NCBI RefSeq assembly: GCF_001426375.1
Contig: NZ_LMEO01000050.1
Span: 62,001 to 126,000, forward strand
Direction: 5' to 3'
DNA length: 64,000 nucleotides
Origin: Paenibacillus sp. Root444D2
GTDB taxonomy: Bacteria > Bacillota > Bacilli > Paenibacillales > NBRC-103111
In this document: piece by piece, positions 49,069-58,110 of the stretch
How the letters are laid out: each line of letters starts with the position of its first letter
Numbering within the stretch: the first letter of the stretch is position 1
The notes under the pieces: generated by a model
What the model saw: only the letters and a program-made list of their open reading frames with translations
Databases searched by the model: none
Told to the model about the DNA's origin: nothing
Position numbers and translations under genes: made by a program

Positions 49069-51180
49069 ATGAACCAGCACATTAATCGCTTATTGCTTCT
49101 AACCCGGCAACGATTGCCGCTATTATTAATTGCCCTAATTCCTGTATTGATCATGGAAATTTTGAGCCGCGGGCATTATATAGAAATGATTACTTGGAGT
49201 TACAAGCATCTGATTGAACTCCTGTTTAATGAGTGGATCGTCTTCAGCATGTTATTATTGTTCATCGCCATGATTGGCCGAACTAGAATCGCCTATTGGG
49301 TCGTTTCAGGTATTCTTCTAACCTTGGCTCTCGTAAGTGGCGTTAAGTTGAAAATATTAGGTGTCCCTTTGACACCCTGGGACATCGTCTTGGCCGGCGA
49401 AGCGTCAGATATGGTGAAATATATCTCGAATATTCTAAGTTTCAAAATTTTGATAATACTTTTACTTTTCCTTGCGGCCAGTTATTTTTTGTTATACCGC
49501 ACGACCTTATTCTCGAAAAAGGTTGCACTTAAAGAACGTGGAATCCTTGCCGTAATCGCGATTGCTATGTTGTCTGCGGTTTACACGGATCTCCCCCTTC
49601 CGATTCAGAAATGGTGCGGTATCCAAGCATCCGTATGGAACCAAGTTGAGAATACCCAAACGAACGGCTACGCATTAGCATCGTTTCTGAATACGAAGTC
49701 GATGTTTACCGATAAACGTGAAGGTTATGATGATAAAGCTGTTGAAGCAATTGTCAGTAATACACCTAAGCCGATTAAAGCTGGGGATCCAAACAATCAT
49801 GTAAAACCAAACGTTATTGTCGTGTTAAGTGAGGCATTCTGGGATCCAACCGTCATTAAAGGTGTGGAATTCAGCCGTGATCCGATTCCTTTCTTCCATA
49901 AGCTGCAGCAGACGGGGACAAGCGGTACGATGCTCTCACCGCAGTATGGCGGGGGTACAGCTAACGTCGAGTTCGAGGTTTTAACCGGCAATTCCATGCG
50001 TTTCCTACCGCAAGGGTCTATCGCCTACAATCAATTCCTTACCAATGAAGTAGATTCTTTGGCAAGTATTTATGCCAGACAAGGCTACACATCAACGGCG
50101 ATTAGTCCTTTCTACAACTGGTATTTCAACAGTAATAAAATATATAAATACTTTGGCTTCTCCAAGTATATACCAATCGAATATTTTAAGCCTAACTATT
50201 CAGGTCCTTATATCGCAGACAGCGAAGTTGCTGCCAATATTATTCATGCGACGGACCAAAGCGATGGACCCGATTTCGTATTTGCTAACACGATGGAAAA
50301 CCATTTTCACTTTTTCCCAGGTAAGTTCCCAAAAAATACAATCGATGTTACTGGCAATATGTCTCCTTCTTCTCAAGGTATGCTTGAAACGCTTGCTCAA
50401 GGCATTAGTGCCTCAGATAACATGCTGAAGGAATTAGTTGAGTACTACGAGAAAAAGGGTGAACCGACGATTATCGCCTTCTGGGGAGACCATTTACCGG
50501 CCCTTGGTGATGATTATGCCACTTACATTGACACGAAGTATATTAGCGGCAAAGACGATCCCGATTTCTTGAAAAAGATGTACAGCGTTCCGCTCGTTGT
50601 TTGGAACAATTTTGACCATGAGCGCAAAGATACATTAAATATTAGTCCTTCTTTCTTAGGTCCTTATCTTATTGAATTATCCAAACAGCAAGGCAGCTAT
50701 TATACCGATTATTTAAGTCAACTTTCAAAAAAGATCCCTATCATACCACCGAAGGATCATTATGAGGCAATGAATATTAACGAACAGGACCTTAAGGATT
50801 ACGAGACTTTGCAGTATGATATCATTTTCGGCGATCGGCATGCATACAAGGATTATAAAGTTCCCATTATAGATTCCAAGTATATGCTCGGATTTGGACC
50901 GATCCAGCTTGATAAAGTCGAATCTGATACGCAGGATCTATCTGGACGTTCAAGTGTAACGTTAACGGTCAGAGGAAGCAATATCCCAGCCCTTGGCTAT
51001 GTTACTTTAAATGGCAAAGCCGTTCCGACCACATGGCAAGATGAACATACACTGACTGCCAAGGTCGAAGGCCATTTACTCAAGTCTGGAATCTGGGACA
51101 TTCAAGTGAATGTGAAAGATTCGAAGGAAACTATCGTTGGTAAATCAAACACCCTGCCTATCGAAATAGGCGGTCGTTAA
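49069..51180 (+). CDS. LTA-synthase-like membrane sulfatase (copy 2)
   Basis: A 703-residue paralogue of the protein at 41170, with the same layout: five N-terminal TM helices, then IVVLSEAFWDPTVIKGVEFS, SPQYGGGTANVEFEVLTGNS (nucleophile Thr), NTMENHFHF, FWGDHLPAL, and a C-terminal beta domain (SSVTLTVRGSNIPALGYVTL). The first metal motif reads LSEAFWDPT instead of LGESFWDPT. The ATG follows ATAGGGAG. A terminator follows the stop. The acceptor is unknown. Confidence 0.85.
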   Translation: MNQHINRLLLLTRQRLPLLLIALIPVLIMEILSRGHYIEMITWSYKHLIELLFNEWIVFSMLLLFIAMIGRTRIAYWVVSGILLTLALVSGVKLKILGVPLTPWDIVLAGEASDMVKYISNILSFKILIILLLFLAASYFLLYRTTLFSKKVALKERGILAVIAIAMLSAVYTDLPLPIQKWCGIQASVWNQVENTQTNGYALASFLNTKSMFTDKREGYDDKAVEAIVSNTPKPIKAGDPNNHVKPNVIVVLSEAFWDPTVIKGVEFSRDPIPFFHKLQQTGTSGTMLSPQYGGGTANVEFEVLTGNSMRFLPQGSIAYNQFLTNEVDSLASIYARQGYTSTAISPFYNWYFNSNKIYKYFGFSKYIPIEYFKPNYSGPYIADSEVAANIIHATDQSDGPDFVFANTMENHFHFFPGKFPKNTIDVTGNMSPSSQGMLETLAQGISASDNMLKELVEYYEKKGEPTIIAFWGDHLPALGDDYATYIDTKYISGKDDPDFLKKMYSVPLVVWNNFDHERKDTLNISPSFLGPYLIELSKQQGSYYTDYLSQLSKKIPIIPPKDHYEAMNINEQDLKDYETLQYDIIFGDRHAYKDYKVPIIDSKYMLGFGPIQLDKVESDTQDLSGRSSVTLTVRGSNIPALGYVTLNGKAVPTTWQDEHTLTAKVEGHLLKSGIWDIQVNVKDSKETIVGKSNTLPIEIGGR

Positions 51181-51198
51181 GCTTAGTTGGACGCCAAG

Positions 51199-51238
51199 AC
51201 CCCTTTTCTCTAATTTGAGAAAAAGGGGTTTATTTTTT
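51199..51238 (+). terminator. Terminator of the second LTA-synthase-like gene
   Basis: ACCCCTTTTCTC (51199-51210) pairs with GAGAAAAAGGGGT (51217-51229), then a T-rich tail follows to 51238. Confidence 0.85.
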
Positions 51239-51243
51239 ATTAG

Positions 51244-51276
51244 AAAAAAAAGCTCCATCCACGAATGGATGAGCTT
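51244..51276 (-). terminator. Terminator of the Gfo/Idh oxidoreductase gene
   Basis: AAGCTCCATCC (51250-51260) pairs with GGATGAGCTT (51267-51276), with a run of T on the minus strand. It lies 23 bases after the stop of the oxidoreductase. Confidence 0.85.
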
Positions 51277-51298
51277 CTCTTTTCTCGTATGACCTAGA

Positions 51299-52318
51299 TT
51301 ACAGGGAGATAATCTTCCCTGTTGCTTCGGATTCAAAGGCAGCAAGGATGACTTGCAAGGAACGAAGCCCCTCTTCACCGGAAATCCGCGGCTTTTTACC
51401 TTCCAGTATGCTCGTTACGAACTCGTCGATTACACCGCTATGTGTTTGTTTCTCGTTCGTTGCGATTTGTCCGACTTTATAACGTTCAACCGTACCATCA
51501 CGAAGCTCAACGATGACTTGATCATTCGGATCGGTATCAATTTTGATGACACCATTCTCGCACCATAACACGGTTGAGTTGTCTTGACCTTTATAATAAG
51601 TCCAGCTAGCGACTAACGAGCCAGTTGCGCCGCTTTTCATGCGAAGCAAACAAGTCGCGTTATCATCAACATCTGTACCTTCTTTATGCAGGGTCCCCAC
51701 GAAAGCAGCCACTTGTGCAACCTCGTCAGCAAGCAACCAACGAATTAAATCCGACTTGTGTACGCCAAGATCGCCCATCGCACCCATTGTTGCTTCTTCT
51801 TTACGGAAGAACCAGCTTTCACGTCCATCGACGCTCCATCCTTCCGGACCTGGATGTCCGAAAGATGTACGGAATGTCAGCACTTTACCCAATTTGCCGG
51901 AATTCAAAATTTCTTTGGCTTTGACATGTGGAGGCATTAGTCGTTGGTTGTGACCAACCATCAAAAACACGCCATTTTTCTTTGCCGCTTCAATCATGGC
52001 CTCTGCTTCTGCTGCCGTTGAAGCCATTGGCTTCTCAACCAGTACATGAGCGCCTGCATTTGCAGCCGCAATGGATACTTCAGCATGAAGAAAGTTCGGA
52101 GTACAAACACTAACAGCGTCCACTTTCTCCTGCTTCAACATTTCGGTATAGCTGCTGTATGCTTTGCCGCCATGCAGCTGCGCAAAGTGCTCCGCTCTCT
52201 CCAGAACAGGATCTACGAAAGCAACGAGTTCAACATTCGAATTCCAAGCATATTCCGGGATATGTCTATGTTTAGCTATAGAACCGCAACCTACTACGGC
52301 CACTTTAATTTTACTCAT
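51299..52318 (-). CDS. Gfo/Idh/MocA family oxidoreductase
   Basis: The 339 residues have an NAD-binding Rossmann start (KVAVVGCGSIAKHRHIPEY), VSVCTPNFLHAEVS, the catalytic-type VLVEKPMASTAAEAEAM, and DLGVHKSDLIRWLL, where the His is the usual catalytic residue. It oxidises a sugar or inositol-type hydroxyl. The TIM-barrel isomerase gene lies immediately upstream and an AraC gene is divergent, a common catabolic arrangement. Substrate unknown. Confidence 0.88.
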   Translation of the reverse strand: MSKIKVAVVGCGSIAKHRHIPEYAWNSNVELVAFVDPVLERAEHFAQLHGGKAYSSYTEMLKQEKVDAVSVCTPNFLHAEVSIAAANAGAHVLVEKPMASTAAEAEAMIEAAKKNGVFLMVGHNQRLMPPHVKAKEILNSGKLGKVLTFRTSFGHPGPEGWSVDGRESWFFRKEEATMGAMGDLGVHKSDLIRWLLADEVAQVAAFVGTLHKEGTDVDDNATCLLRMKSGATGSLVASWTYYKGQDNSTVLWCENGVIKIDTDPNDQVIVELRDGTVERYKVGQIATNEKQTHSGVIDEFVTSILEGKKPRISGEEGLRSLQVILAAFESEATGKIISL

Positions 52319-52342
52319 GTTTAATTAAGCTCCTTCTAATTC

Positions 52343-53119
52343 TTAGTTATGAACATTCGTGTAATGCTCTTTTACCCAATTCAAGCTGTTCTCAACACTT
52401 GTAAGTGGTGGCTTCTGGCAGTGATCCTGCTCAACAACAAGCCATTCCACGCCTGCTTGCTCAGCTGCTTTAATCACTTTTTCCAAAGGAACATCGCCTA
52501 AGCCCAGTTCTAGTGTTACTAATTTACCTTCTGCATCTTTCGTGAAATCTTTGAAATGAAGCAGCGGTAAACGGCCCGCATATTTTGCTATGTAGGCAAG
52601 TGGATCTTGACCAGCGAATTGAACCCAACAAACGTCCATCTCTACATTAATTGCATCTTCACCTGTTTTGGCAAACATGGCATCAAAGACGAACTCGTCA
52701 TTCACTTTATAATGAAATTCAAAATCATGATTGTGATAAAGGAATTGCAAACCTTGTTTATGCGTTTCTACGGCAATCGCTTGGCATTCAGCAATTAGTA
52801 CTTTCCATTGATCTGCTGAATCGCGTTCTTCAGCACCAACATACGGGCAAATAGCGTATTTCGCTCCGATTGTTTTTAGGTAGTCAAGCTCTCCCTGCAG
52901 ATCTTTACGAAATCTCTCTAAACTCACGTGACTGCCAAATGCCTTCAAACCCAGCTCATCCAGCAGCTGTTTAAGTTCAGCAGCAGACTTACCGTAATAC
53001 CCCGCGAATTCTACGCCTTCATATCCTAACTTCGCTACATGACGAAGTGTGCCTTCCAGATCTTTCTCCATATCATCTCTTAATGTATACAATTGCAGAC
53101 CAATACCTAAACGTCCCAT
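52343..53119 (-). CDS. Sugar phosphate isomerase/epimerase-type TIM barrel
   Basis: The 258 residues match the AP-endonuclease-2-like TIM barrel of IolE/hydroxypyruvate isomerase enzymes: GIGLQLYTLRDDMEKDL, EGVEFAGYYG, LYHNHDFEF, NVEMDVCWVQFAGQD (metal Asp and Glu), LLHFKD and GLGDVPLEKV. The ATG at 53117-53119 follows GAGGAG; in-frame residues upstream were rejected. It is 24 bases before the Gfo/Idh gene and probably acts with it on one sugar. Confidence 0.85.
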   Translation of the reverse strand: MGRLGIGLQLYTLRDDMEKDLEGTLRHVAKLGYEGVEFAGYYGKSAAELKQLLDELGLKAFGSHVSLERFRKDLQGELDYLKTIGAKYAICPYVGAEERDSADQWKVLIAECQAIAVETHKQGLQFLYHNHDFEFHYKVNDEFVFDAMFAKTGEDAINVEMDVCWVQFAGQDPLAYIAKYAGRLPLLHFKDFTKDAEGKLVTLELGLGDVPLEKVIKAAEQAGVEWLVVEQDHCQKPPLTSVENSLNWVKEHYTNVHN

Positions 53120-53254
53120 TCGTTCTCCTCTTTTCTCATCATCCATATTTTGATAAATCGAACACGATAGAATTAGTATAATGGATCATAGCCTTATGTG
53201 ACCATTCACGATATAATCAAAACATCTCTTATTTGGCTATGAAAGGTGAATACA

Positions 53255-54055
53255 ATGGAAACTGAGGTCTTAACCTGCGGCTATTCTTTTCATATGGAAC
53301 CGTTTAATGTGAGTACCAAATCAGGTCTCAATTCTTATCTTTTCCGTTTACAAACTGAAGGCACTTCCGAGGTTCTAGTGGATGGCCATATGCAGCGAGT
53401 GGAAGCCGGTCATTTACTCCTTTTTCAACCGGGAGACCCCTATGAACTTCGTATCGAACACGAGTGGGATCAACCAAGCAGTAAAATAGCCAGTGGCGAC
53501 TATTATGTATTTTGTAAAGGCGCTTGGATCGATGCGTGGTGGAAACGCAGCCTCAAACAAACTTGTACGCGTATCGACTTAGATGCTCGCTTAATTTCAC
53601 TTTGGCGGCAGCTTATTCTTGAGAAGCGAAGAATGGAAGAAGAAAACCATGAGCTTAGCGGCTATTTGCTGCAAGCACTTTGCCTATATGTAGAGCGTGC
53701 AGCTACGGAAACCGTCTCTTTACAAGGGCGCCCATTTACCGGAACTCGTATGAAAAGGTTCATTGAAGCACAAGCTACGGCTACTTTTAAAGTGGATGAT
53801 GTTGCCAACCATGTTGGACTTAGCGTTTCCCGCGCAGTTCATTTGTTCAAAGAATGCTTCGGCAAAACCATGATCCAATATGCGCTTGAAGTGCGCCTAG
53901 CCAGTGCCGTGGAACGCATGCATGATAGTTCAATGTCCCTGGAGCAAATCGCTCTAAGCTGCGGTTTTGGCAGCTACCCCTACTTTCATCGAGCATTTAA
54001 ACATAGATTTGGGACATCCCCCAAGCTTTTTCGCCAAAACGCTCAGCAAAATTAA
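53255..54055 (+). CDS. AraC family regulator
   Basis: The 266 residues have a cupin-like sensor (VDGHMQRVEAGHLLLFQPGDPYELR) and a C-terminal two-HTH domain (KVDDVANHVGLSVSRAVHLFKE, MSLEQIALSCGFGSYPYFHR, then FKHRFGTSPKLFRQ). It is divergent from the isomerase-oxidoreductase pair and probably regulates it. The ATG at 53255 follows AAAGGTG; a GTG three codons earlier overlaps this site. Confidence 0.9.
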   Translation: METEVLTCGYSFHMEPFNVSTKSGLNSYLFRLQTEGTSEVLVDGHMQRVEAGHLLLFQPGDPYELRIEHEWDQPSSKIASGDYYVFCKGAWIDAWWKRSLKQTCTRIDLDARLISLWRQLILEKRRMEEENHELSGYLLQALCLYVERAATETVSLQGRPFTGTRMKRFIEAQATATFKVDDVANHVGLSVSRAVHLFKECFGKTMIQYALEVRLASAVERMHDSSMSLEQIALSCGFGSYPYFHRAFKHRFGTSPKLFRQNAQQN

Positions 54056-54253
54056 AATCATCGAATTCACAAATATTTCAAGAAATGTGATCTAAGAATG
54101 AAACAAATCTTCTCTCTCATACGTATATTCTTATGAGAACTAGAAATACATAGAAATATTTGGTTTTGTTTCAAAATTGTAAAACTATTTTAAGGTTAAT
54201 TTAATAATATTCATATATGCTAATCTTATATCCAATTCCTAGGATGGTGAAAA

Positions 54254-54484
54254 ATGATGAAAATGTTTATTACAATTCACAACAAACCCGTGCCAGTCTA
54301 CTCAGATGAGAAAAATAAAAAGAAATTCAATTTATTGAAGTCCGCACTCGAAGCTAAAGTGACCAAAGGAAGAGCAACGATTAAGAAATGTTTGGACTCT
54401 ATCATTAGTATTGAGATCGTAGGTTGTGAAGCGATTCTCCATTCCTTTAATGAACGCGATTCCCTTGCATTATCCCTTTACTAA
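54254..54484 (+). CDS. Small orphan protein
   Basis: A 76-residue Lys-rich protein (MMKMFITIHNKPVPVYSDEKNKKKF...) with two Cys and a hydrophobic ISIEIVGCEAILHSF stretch. No family recognised. The ATG-ATG start follows AGGATGG, and a strong bidirectional terminator directly follows the stop, which supports a real gene. The 200 bases upstream are AT-rich with no other gene. Confidence 0.55.
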   Translation: MMKMFITIHNKPVPVYSDEKNKKKFNLLKSALEAKVTKGRATIKKCLDSIISIEIVGCEAILHSFNERDSLALSLY

Positions 54485-54520
54485 AAAAAACGAGAAGTCC
54501 TGAGGACTTCTCGTTTTTTT
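54484..54520. terminator. Bidirectional terminator
   Basis: AACGAGAAGTCC and GGACTTCTCGTT with a TGAG loop form a perfect stem with A- and T-runs on both sides. It ends the small orphan gene on the plus strand and the DinB gene on the minus strand. Confidence 0.92.
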
Positions 54521-55034
54521 AGTAATTGTATTTTTGTTGCACGACGCTAAGATGATGCTGAGCATGACCGGCTATCACATAAGCAAGCGCACGTGCAGAG
54601 ATTTCATTGTTATTTGCTATCCCTTTACGCGACCAGGCTGCTTCTGTAATTGTTTTCAGCAGAGTAAATGTGGCATGCCGTACGGCTTGAAAGTCGTTTA
54701 ACAAATCCTCCATAGACAATTCGTCGAAGGAAGTATGGGTGACAAATAAATCCTGATCAAATCCTGGTAAATTCGTTGTATCTCCACGAGCAATACGCAG
54801 CATCCGATAACTCAAAATTCGCTCCGTATCCGTCATGTGCCCCAATACTTCCTTCAAGCTCCACTTCCCCGGCTCGTATCGATAAAGTCCTTGCTCATCA
54901 TTAATCGGTGAAAACAAAGCGATAACAGCGTCTACTTGGCTGTGCAAAAAAGACAGATAGTCGCCTTCAGGAACTTGACTAATATAGCCAGTAAAAAATG
55001 GTGAGTATTCTTCACTACCAGGTCGTTGCAGCAT
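54519..55034 (-). CDS. DinB superfamily protein
   Basis: The 171 residues form a DinB-like four-helix bundle with metal-type His: SLKEVLGHMTDTERILSYRM and VIAGHAQHHLSVVQQKY. Related proteins are thiol-dependent (bacillithiol) transferases or hydrolases such as YfiT. No function is assigned here. The ATG is at 55032-55034. Confidence 0.85.
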   Translation of the reverse strand: MLQRPGSEEYSPFFTGYISQVPEGDYLSFLHSQVDAVIALFSPINDEQGLYRYEPGKWSLKEVLGHMTDTERILSYRMLRIARGDTTNLPGFDQDLFVTHTSFDELSMEDLLNDFQAVRHATFTLLKTITEAAWSRKGIANNNEISARALAYVIAGHAQHHLSVVQQKYNY

Positions 55035-55199
55035 ATCGAATGAATCTCCCTTCGTGATAAAAAATAGAAATTATGTATATCCTTATCATATCGTAAACCT
55101 GAACAAATATGAACCCAACTCAATGCTAGATGTAACCCTTTATAGCTTTCAGTGGTTTCCTACCTCTAATACTTTTTCAAATAAGCCATTCTGTGATAT

Positions 55200-55334
55200 C
55201 TACAAATCTGTGAAAAAGCCTTGATCCCAGGGGATAGTGCGGTCAGGCGTTCCATGGCATTCCCAGAGCACTTGCACTTCTCGGGAATAATCAGGGCCAG
55301 CCCAGGAATCATTTCTAGTTGAGTCAAGGAGAGA
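55200..55334 (-). pseudogene. C-terminal remnant of an alpha/beta-hydrolase-like gene
   Basis: A 44-codon open frame between stops (TAA 55335-55337 and TAG 55200-55202), without a start, reads STRNDSWAGPDYSREVQVLW followed by ECHGTPDRTIPWDQGFF. The HGTxDRTIP segment resembles the catalytic-Asp region near the C-terminus of alpha/beta hydrolases. The same frame upstream of the stop reads ARFWRCPN. It looks like the tail of a gene disrupted by stops. Confidence 0.35.
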
Positions 55335-55432
55335 TTAGTTCGGACACCTCCAGAATCTAGCTATCTGAGCTAAAGGGAAAGTGTTCATAGATACCTACAA
55401 CATCGACCAAATATGTATCTATCATATCCCTG

Positions 55433-55471
55433 AAAAAAAACACTGACCTCATTGAAGAGGTCAGCGTTTTT
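55433..55471 (-). terminator. Terminator of the GH36 gene
   Basis: AAACACTGACCTC and GAGGTCAGCGTTT flank an ATTGAA loop, with eight T at the 3' side on the minus strand. It lies 8 bases after the GH36 stop. Confidence 0.9.
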
Positions 55472-55478
55472 GAACTGT

Positions 55479-57674
55479 CTATAATGGCTTATGTTCGAGC
55501 AGCCAGATTTTACTTTGGAAGTCTCCATGGAGACCAGCGACTGGAAGGCCGGCGTAAAGTAGATGATCGCCAGGGTACTCACCTTGCATGCCTGCAATTT
55601 GGTAATCGAAGGATGGGTTGAGACCTTTGAGCCGCAGCGTTTTGAGAGGCGCATTAGGCTCGGCGAGTACTCGGAAGTAAGCGACCAAAGCTTGAGTCTT
55701 ATCTTCAGAAACGATCATCCAAGCAGTTTCGTTACCTTCGAATGGACTAAGTAGGCGGTACATGTCGCCGAATTGGACGAGTGGCCGGATATGTTTATAA
55801 TCGGCAATTTGCTTTTTGACGATTTCTTTTTCCTCGTCGGTAAACTTTGTTAGGTCAAGTTCGTAACCAAAGTTACCGGACATCGCAACATCGCCGCGCA
55901 TTTCCAACGATGTCTCACGGTGAACTTGGTGATTAGGTACAGCGGATACGTGCGCCCCCATTGTACTCACAGGATAAACGATGCTCGTTCCATACTGAAT
56001 TTTCAAACGGGAGATTGCGTCCGTGTTATCGCTTGTCCACGTTTGCGGCATATAATACAGCATACCTGGGTCAAACCGGCCACCGCCACCGGAGCAGCTC
56101 TCGAACAAGATATGCGGGAATTCGGTCGTCAAAGTTTCAAGAACTTGGTACAGACCAAGAATGTAGCGATGAGCGGTTTCTCTTTGTCTTTCTGGTGGCA
56201 GCGCGGCAGAACCAATTTCGGTCATATTACGGTTCATGTCCCATTTGACGTAAGTAATCGGCGCGCTGCTGAGGATATCACGGATCATTTTCGTGATCGC
56301 TTCACATACATCTGCACGTGAAAAATCCAATATTAATTGCTGACGACCTTCTGTACGTCTACGATTAGGTACATGCAGGCACCAGTCTGGGTGTTTTCGG
56401 TATAAGTCACTGTCTGGAGAAACCATTTCTGGTTCAAACCACAGTCCAAACTCAAGTCCCATCCCATTGACTCTGGAGACGAGATCCTCCAGTCCACCCG
56501 GCAGTTTAGCCTTATCAACGACCCAGTCTCCCAAGGAGCTGTTATCGCTGTCTCTTTTGCCGAACCAACCATCGTCAAGAACGAATAACTCGATGCCAAG
56601 CTCCTTGCCGGCGCTGGCGATGCTTTCGATTTTATCCGCATTAAATTGAAAATAGGTTGCTTCCCAGTTATTCACGAGCACAGGTCTTGTCCGATCGCGG
56701 AATTCACCGCGGCAAAGCCGAGTTCGGTAAAGCTTGTGATAAGTTCTTGACATGTCACCTAGCCCACCATTTGAATAAACCATTACGGCTTCAGGCGTTT
56801 GAAATTGTTGTCCCGGCTCAAGCAACCAGCTAAAATCAAATGGATTAATCCCCATCGATACACGTGCTGAACCATATGGCTCAACCTCTGCATGGGCAGC
56901 GAAATTGCCGCTATAAACAAGGCTGAAACCATACACATCGCCATGATCTTCATTAGCGTCCTTGGAAAGAAGTGCAATGAAAGGATTATGCTGATGACTG
57001 CTCGATCCGCGGCGGCTTTCAACGGTTAATTTTCCTGGTGCTAAGGGTCTTCTTTCGATATGCCGCTCTCTAACCCAACTGCCTGAAAGCTGAAGAAGAT
57101 CAAACTCGCTATGCTGATAATCAAGGCTCATACTGAGCGCTCGAAGCAGCTTTAGATCACCAGATCCCTCATTTACGAAACGTACTGATCTAGTCATCGC
57201 TGCATGATGCTCGAAAATCGTATAAGTAAGAATGACGCGTAAGCCAATGACTGAATCAACGAGCTCAAGCTCCAATGTTTCCGCTTCATCATCCTGTTCT
57301 ACATATGTCGCAGGAAGCCCTTCGAGCACCGGTTTTCCTTGGTAGATTCGATGCTTGTCATAGACGAGCTCAGAAATGGTAGATCCATCAGGAAGAGCAA
57401 CTTGATATGCTGGCTCCCGATAATCACTTGTACCGTATGCCGGGTACTCCTGAGGCAATGTATCGAAAGAAATGCTGCGATCTTCGGGAACAGGATTTGG
57501 TGAAAACGAACATCTCTCCTGAAATTGTAGGATCGAAGCCAATTGACCTGATCGGATGGGGCGTCCCCAATAAACATGGGCTGGGTAAGCGGATTTGATT
57601 AGTTGAATAACATAGCTCATTTGCTTGTTTTGTAAATGGAATAGTCCTTGTGTTGGTTCAAATGTAATTCGCAT
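55479..57674 (-). CDS. GH36 alpha-galactosidase
   Basis: The 731 residues match GH36 family alpha-galactosidases (AgaA/RafA size). There is a beta-sandwich N-terminal domain, then a catalytic barrel with VLDDGWFGKRDSDNSSLGDW, the nucleophile Asp in YVKWDMNRNMTE, FESCSGGGGRFDPGML, and the acid/base Asp in WTSDNTDAISRL. It releases galactose from raffinose-type sugars. No signal peptide. The ATG at 57672-57674 follows AGGAGGG; an extension of 11 codons upstream was rejected. Confidence 0.93.
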   Translation of the reverse strand: MRITFEPTQGLFHLQNKQMSYVIQLIKSAYPAHVYWGRPIRSGQLASILQFQERCSFSPNPVPEDRSISFDTLPQEYPAYGTSDYREPAYQVALPDGSTISELVYDKHRIYQGKPVLEGLPATYVEQDDEAETLELELVDSVIGLRVILTYTIFEHHAAMTRSVRFVNEGSGDLKLLRALSMSLDYQHSEFDLLQLSGSWVRERHIERRPLAPGKLTVESRRGSSSHQHNPFIALLSKDANEDHGDVYGFSLVYSGNFAAHAEVEPYGSARVSMGINPFDFSWLLEPGQQFQTPEAVMVYSNGGLGDMSRTYHKLYRTRLCRGEFRDRTRPVLVNNWEATYFQFNADKIESIASAGKELGIELFVLDDGWFGKRDSDNSSLGDWVVDKAKLPGGLEDLVSRVNGMGLEFGLWFEPEMVSPDSDLYRKHPDWCLHVPNRRRTEGRQQLILDFSRADVCEAITKMIRDILSSAPITYVKWDMNRNMTEIGSAALPPERQRETAHRYILGLYQVLETLTTEFPHILFESCSGGGGRFDPGMLYYMPQTWTSDNTDAISRLKIQYGTSIVYPVSTMGAHVSAVPNHQVHRETSLEMRGDVAMSGNFGYELDLTKFTDEEKEIVKKQIADYKHIRPLVQFGDMYRLLSPFEGNETAWMIVSEDKTQALVAYFRVLAEPNAPLKTLRLKGLNPSFDYQIAGMQGEYPGDHLLYAGLPVAGLHGDFQSKIWLLEHKPL

Positions 57675-57822
57675 GATATCCCTCCTACCTCCTATTATCA
57701 TATCCATTCGCGAACAAAACTATGGAGGATTAGCACCTACATATGGATGAATGTAGTTTAGGATGCATACAAAAGGAGCCAAGGCTCGAAATAGCCCTAG
57801 CTCCGCTTCGTATTTTTCATTG

Positions 57823-58110
57823 TTAGCCAAATTTATAAGTCATGCCATATCCGCCTTTGGGGTAGACCCAATCAATGTTGTAGGATGGACACGCAATTCG
57901 GCAGGTCCCGCATTCGATACAATTTTCAAACGCAACGGTGGTAATTTTGAGCTTCTTTTCCCATTCATAAACGTCCGAGGGACAGAAATAATTGCAATCC
58001 TTCGTTACACAATTTAAACAGGTCTGTGTATCCTTGATTACGAGGTGCGACTTATCATCGCATTTATAACGAATGGTAAATAGCTTATCTGAAATGTCAC
58101 TTTGGCTCAT
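57823..58110 (-). CDS. fixX: FixX-type ferredoxin-like protein
   Basis: A 95-residue ferredoxin-like partner of FixC with two Cys clusters: CLNCVTKDCNYFCPSDVY and CIECGTCRIACPSYNIDW. The pattern suggests one [4Fe-4S] cluster in a FixX fold. The ATG (58108-58110) overlaps the fixC stop (ATGA). It should accept electrons from the ETF via FixC and pass them to quinone or ferredoxin. Confidence 0.88.
   Translation of the reverse strand: MSQSDISDKLFTIRYKCDDKSHLVIKDTQTCLNCVTKDCNYFCPSDVYEWEKKLKITTVAFENCIECGTCRIACPSYNIDWVYPKGGYGMTYKFG

Larger units (their letters stand above)
55035..55478. other. Gene-free region between DinB and GH36 genes
   Basis: The 440 bases contain a short minus-strand coding remnant (55200-55334) and the GH36 terminator (55433-55471). 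ATTCCCAGA and TCTCGGGAAT form an imperfect inverted repeat at 55259-55287 inside the remnant. Nothing else was recognised. Confidence 0.7.
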
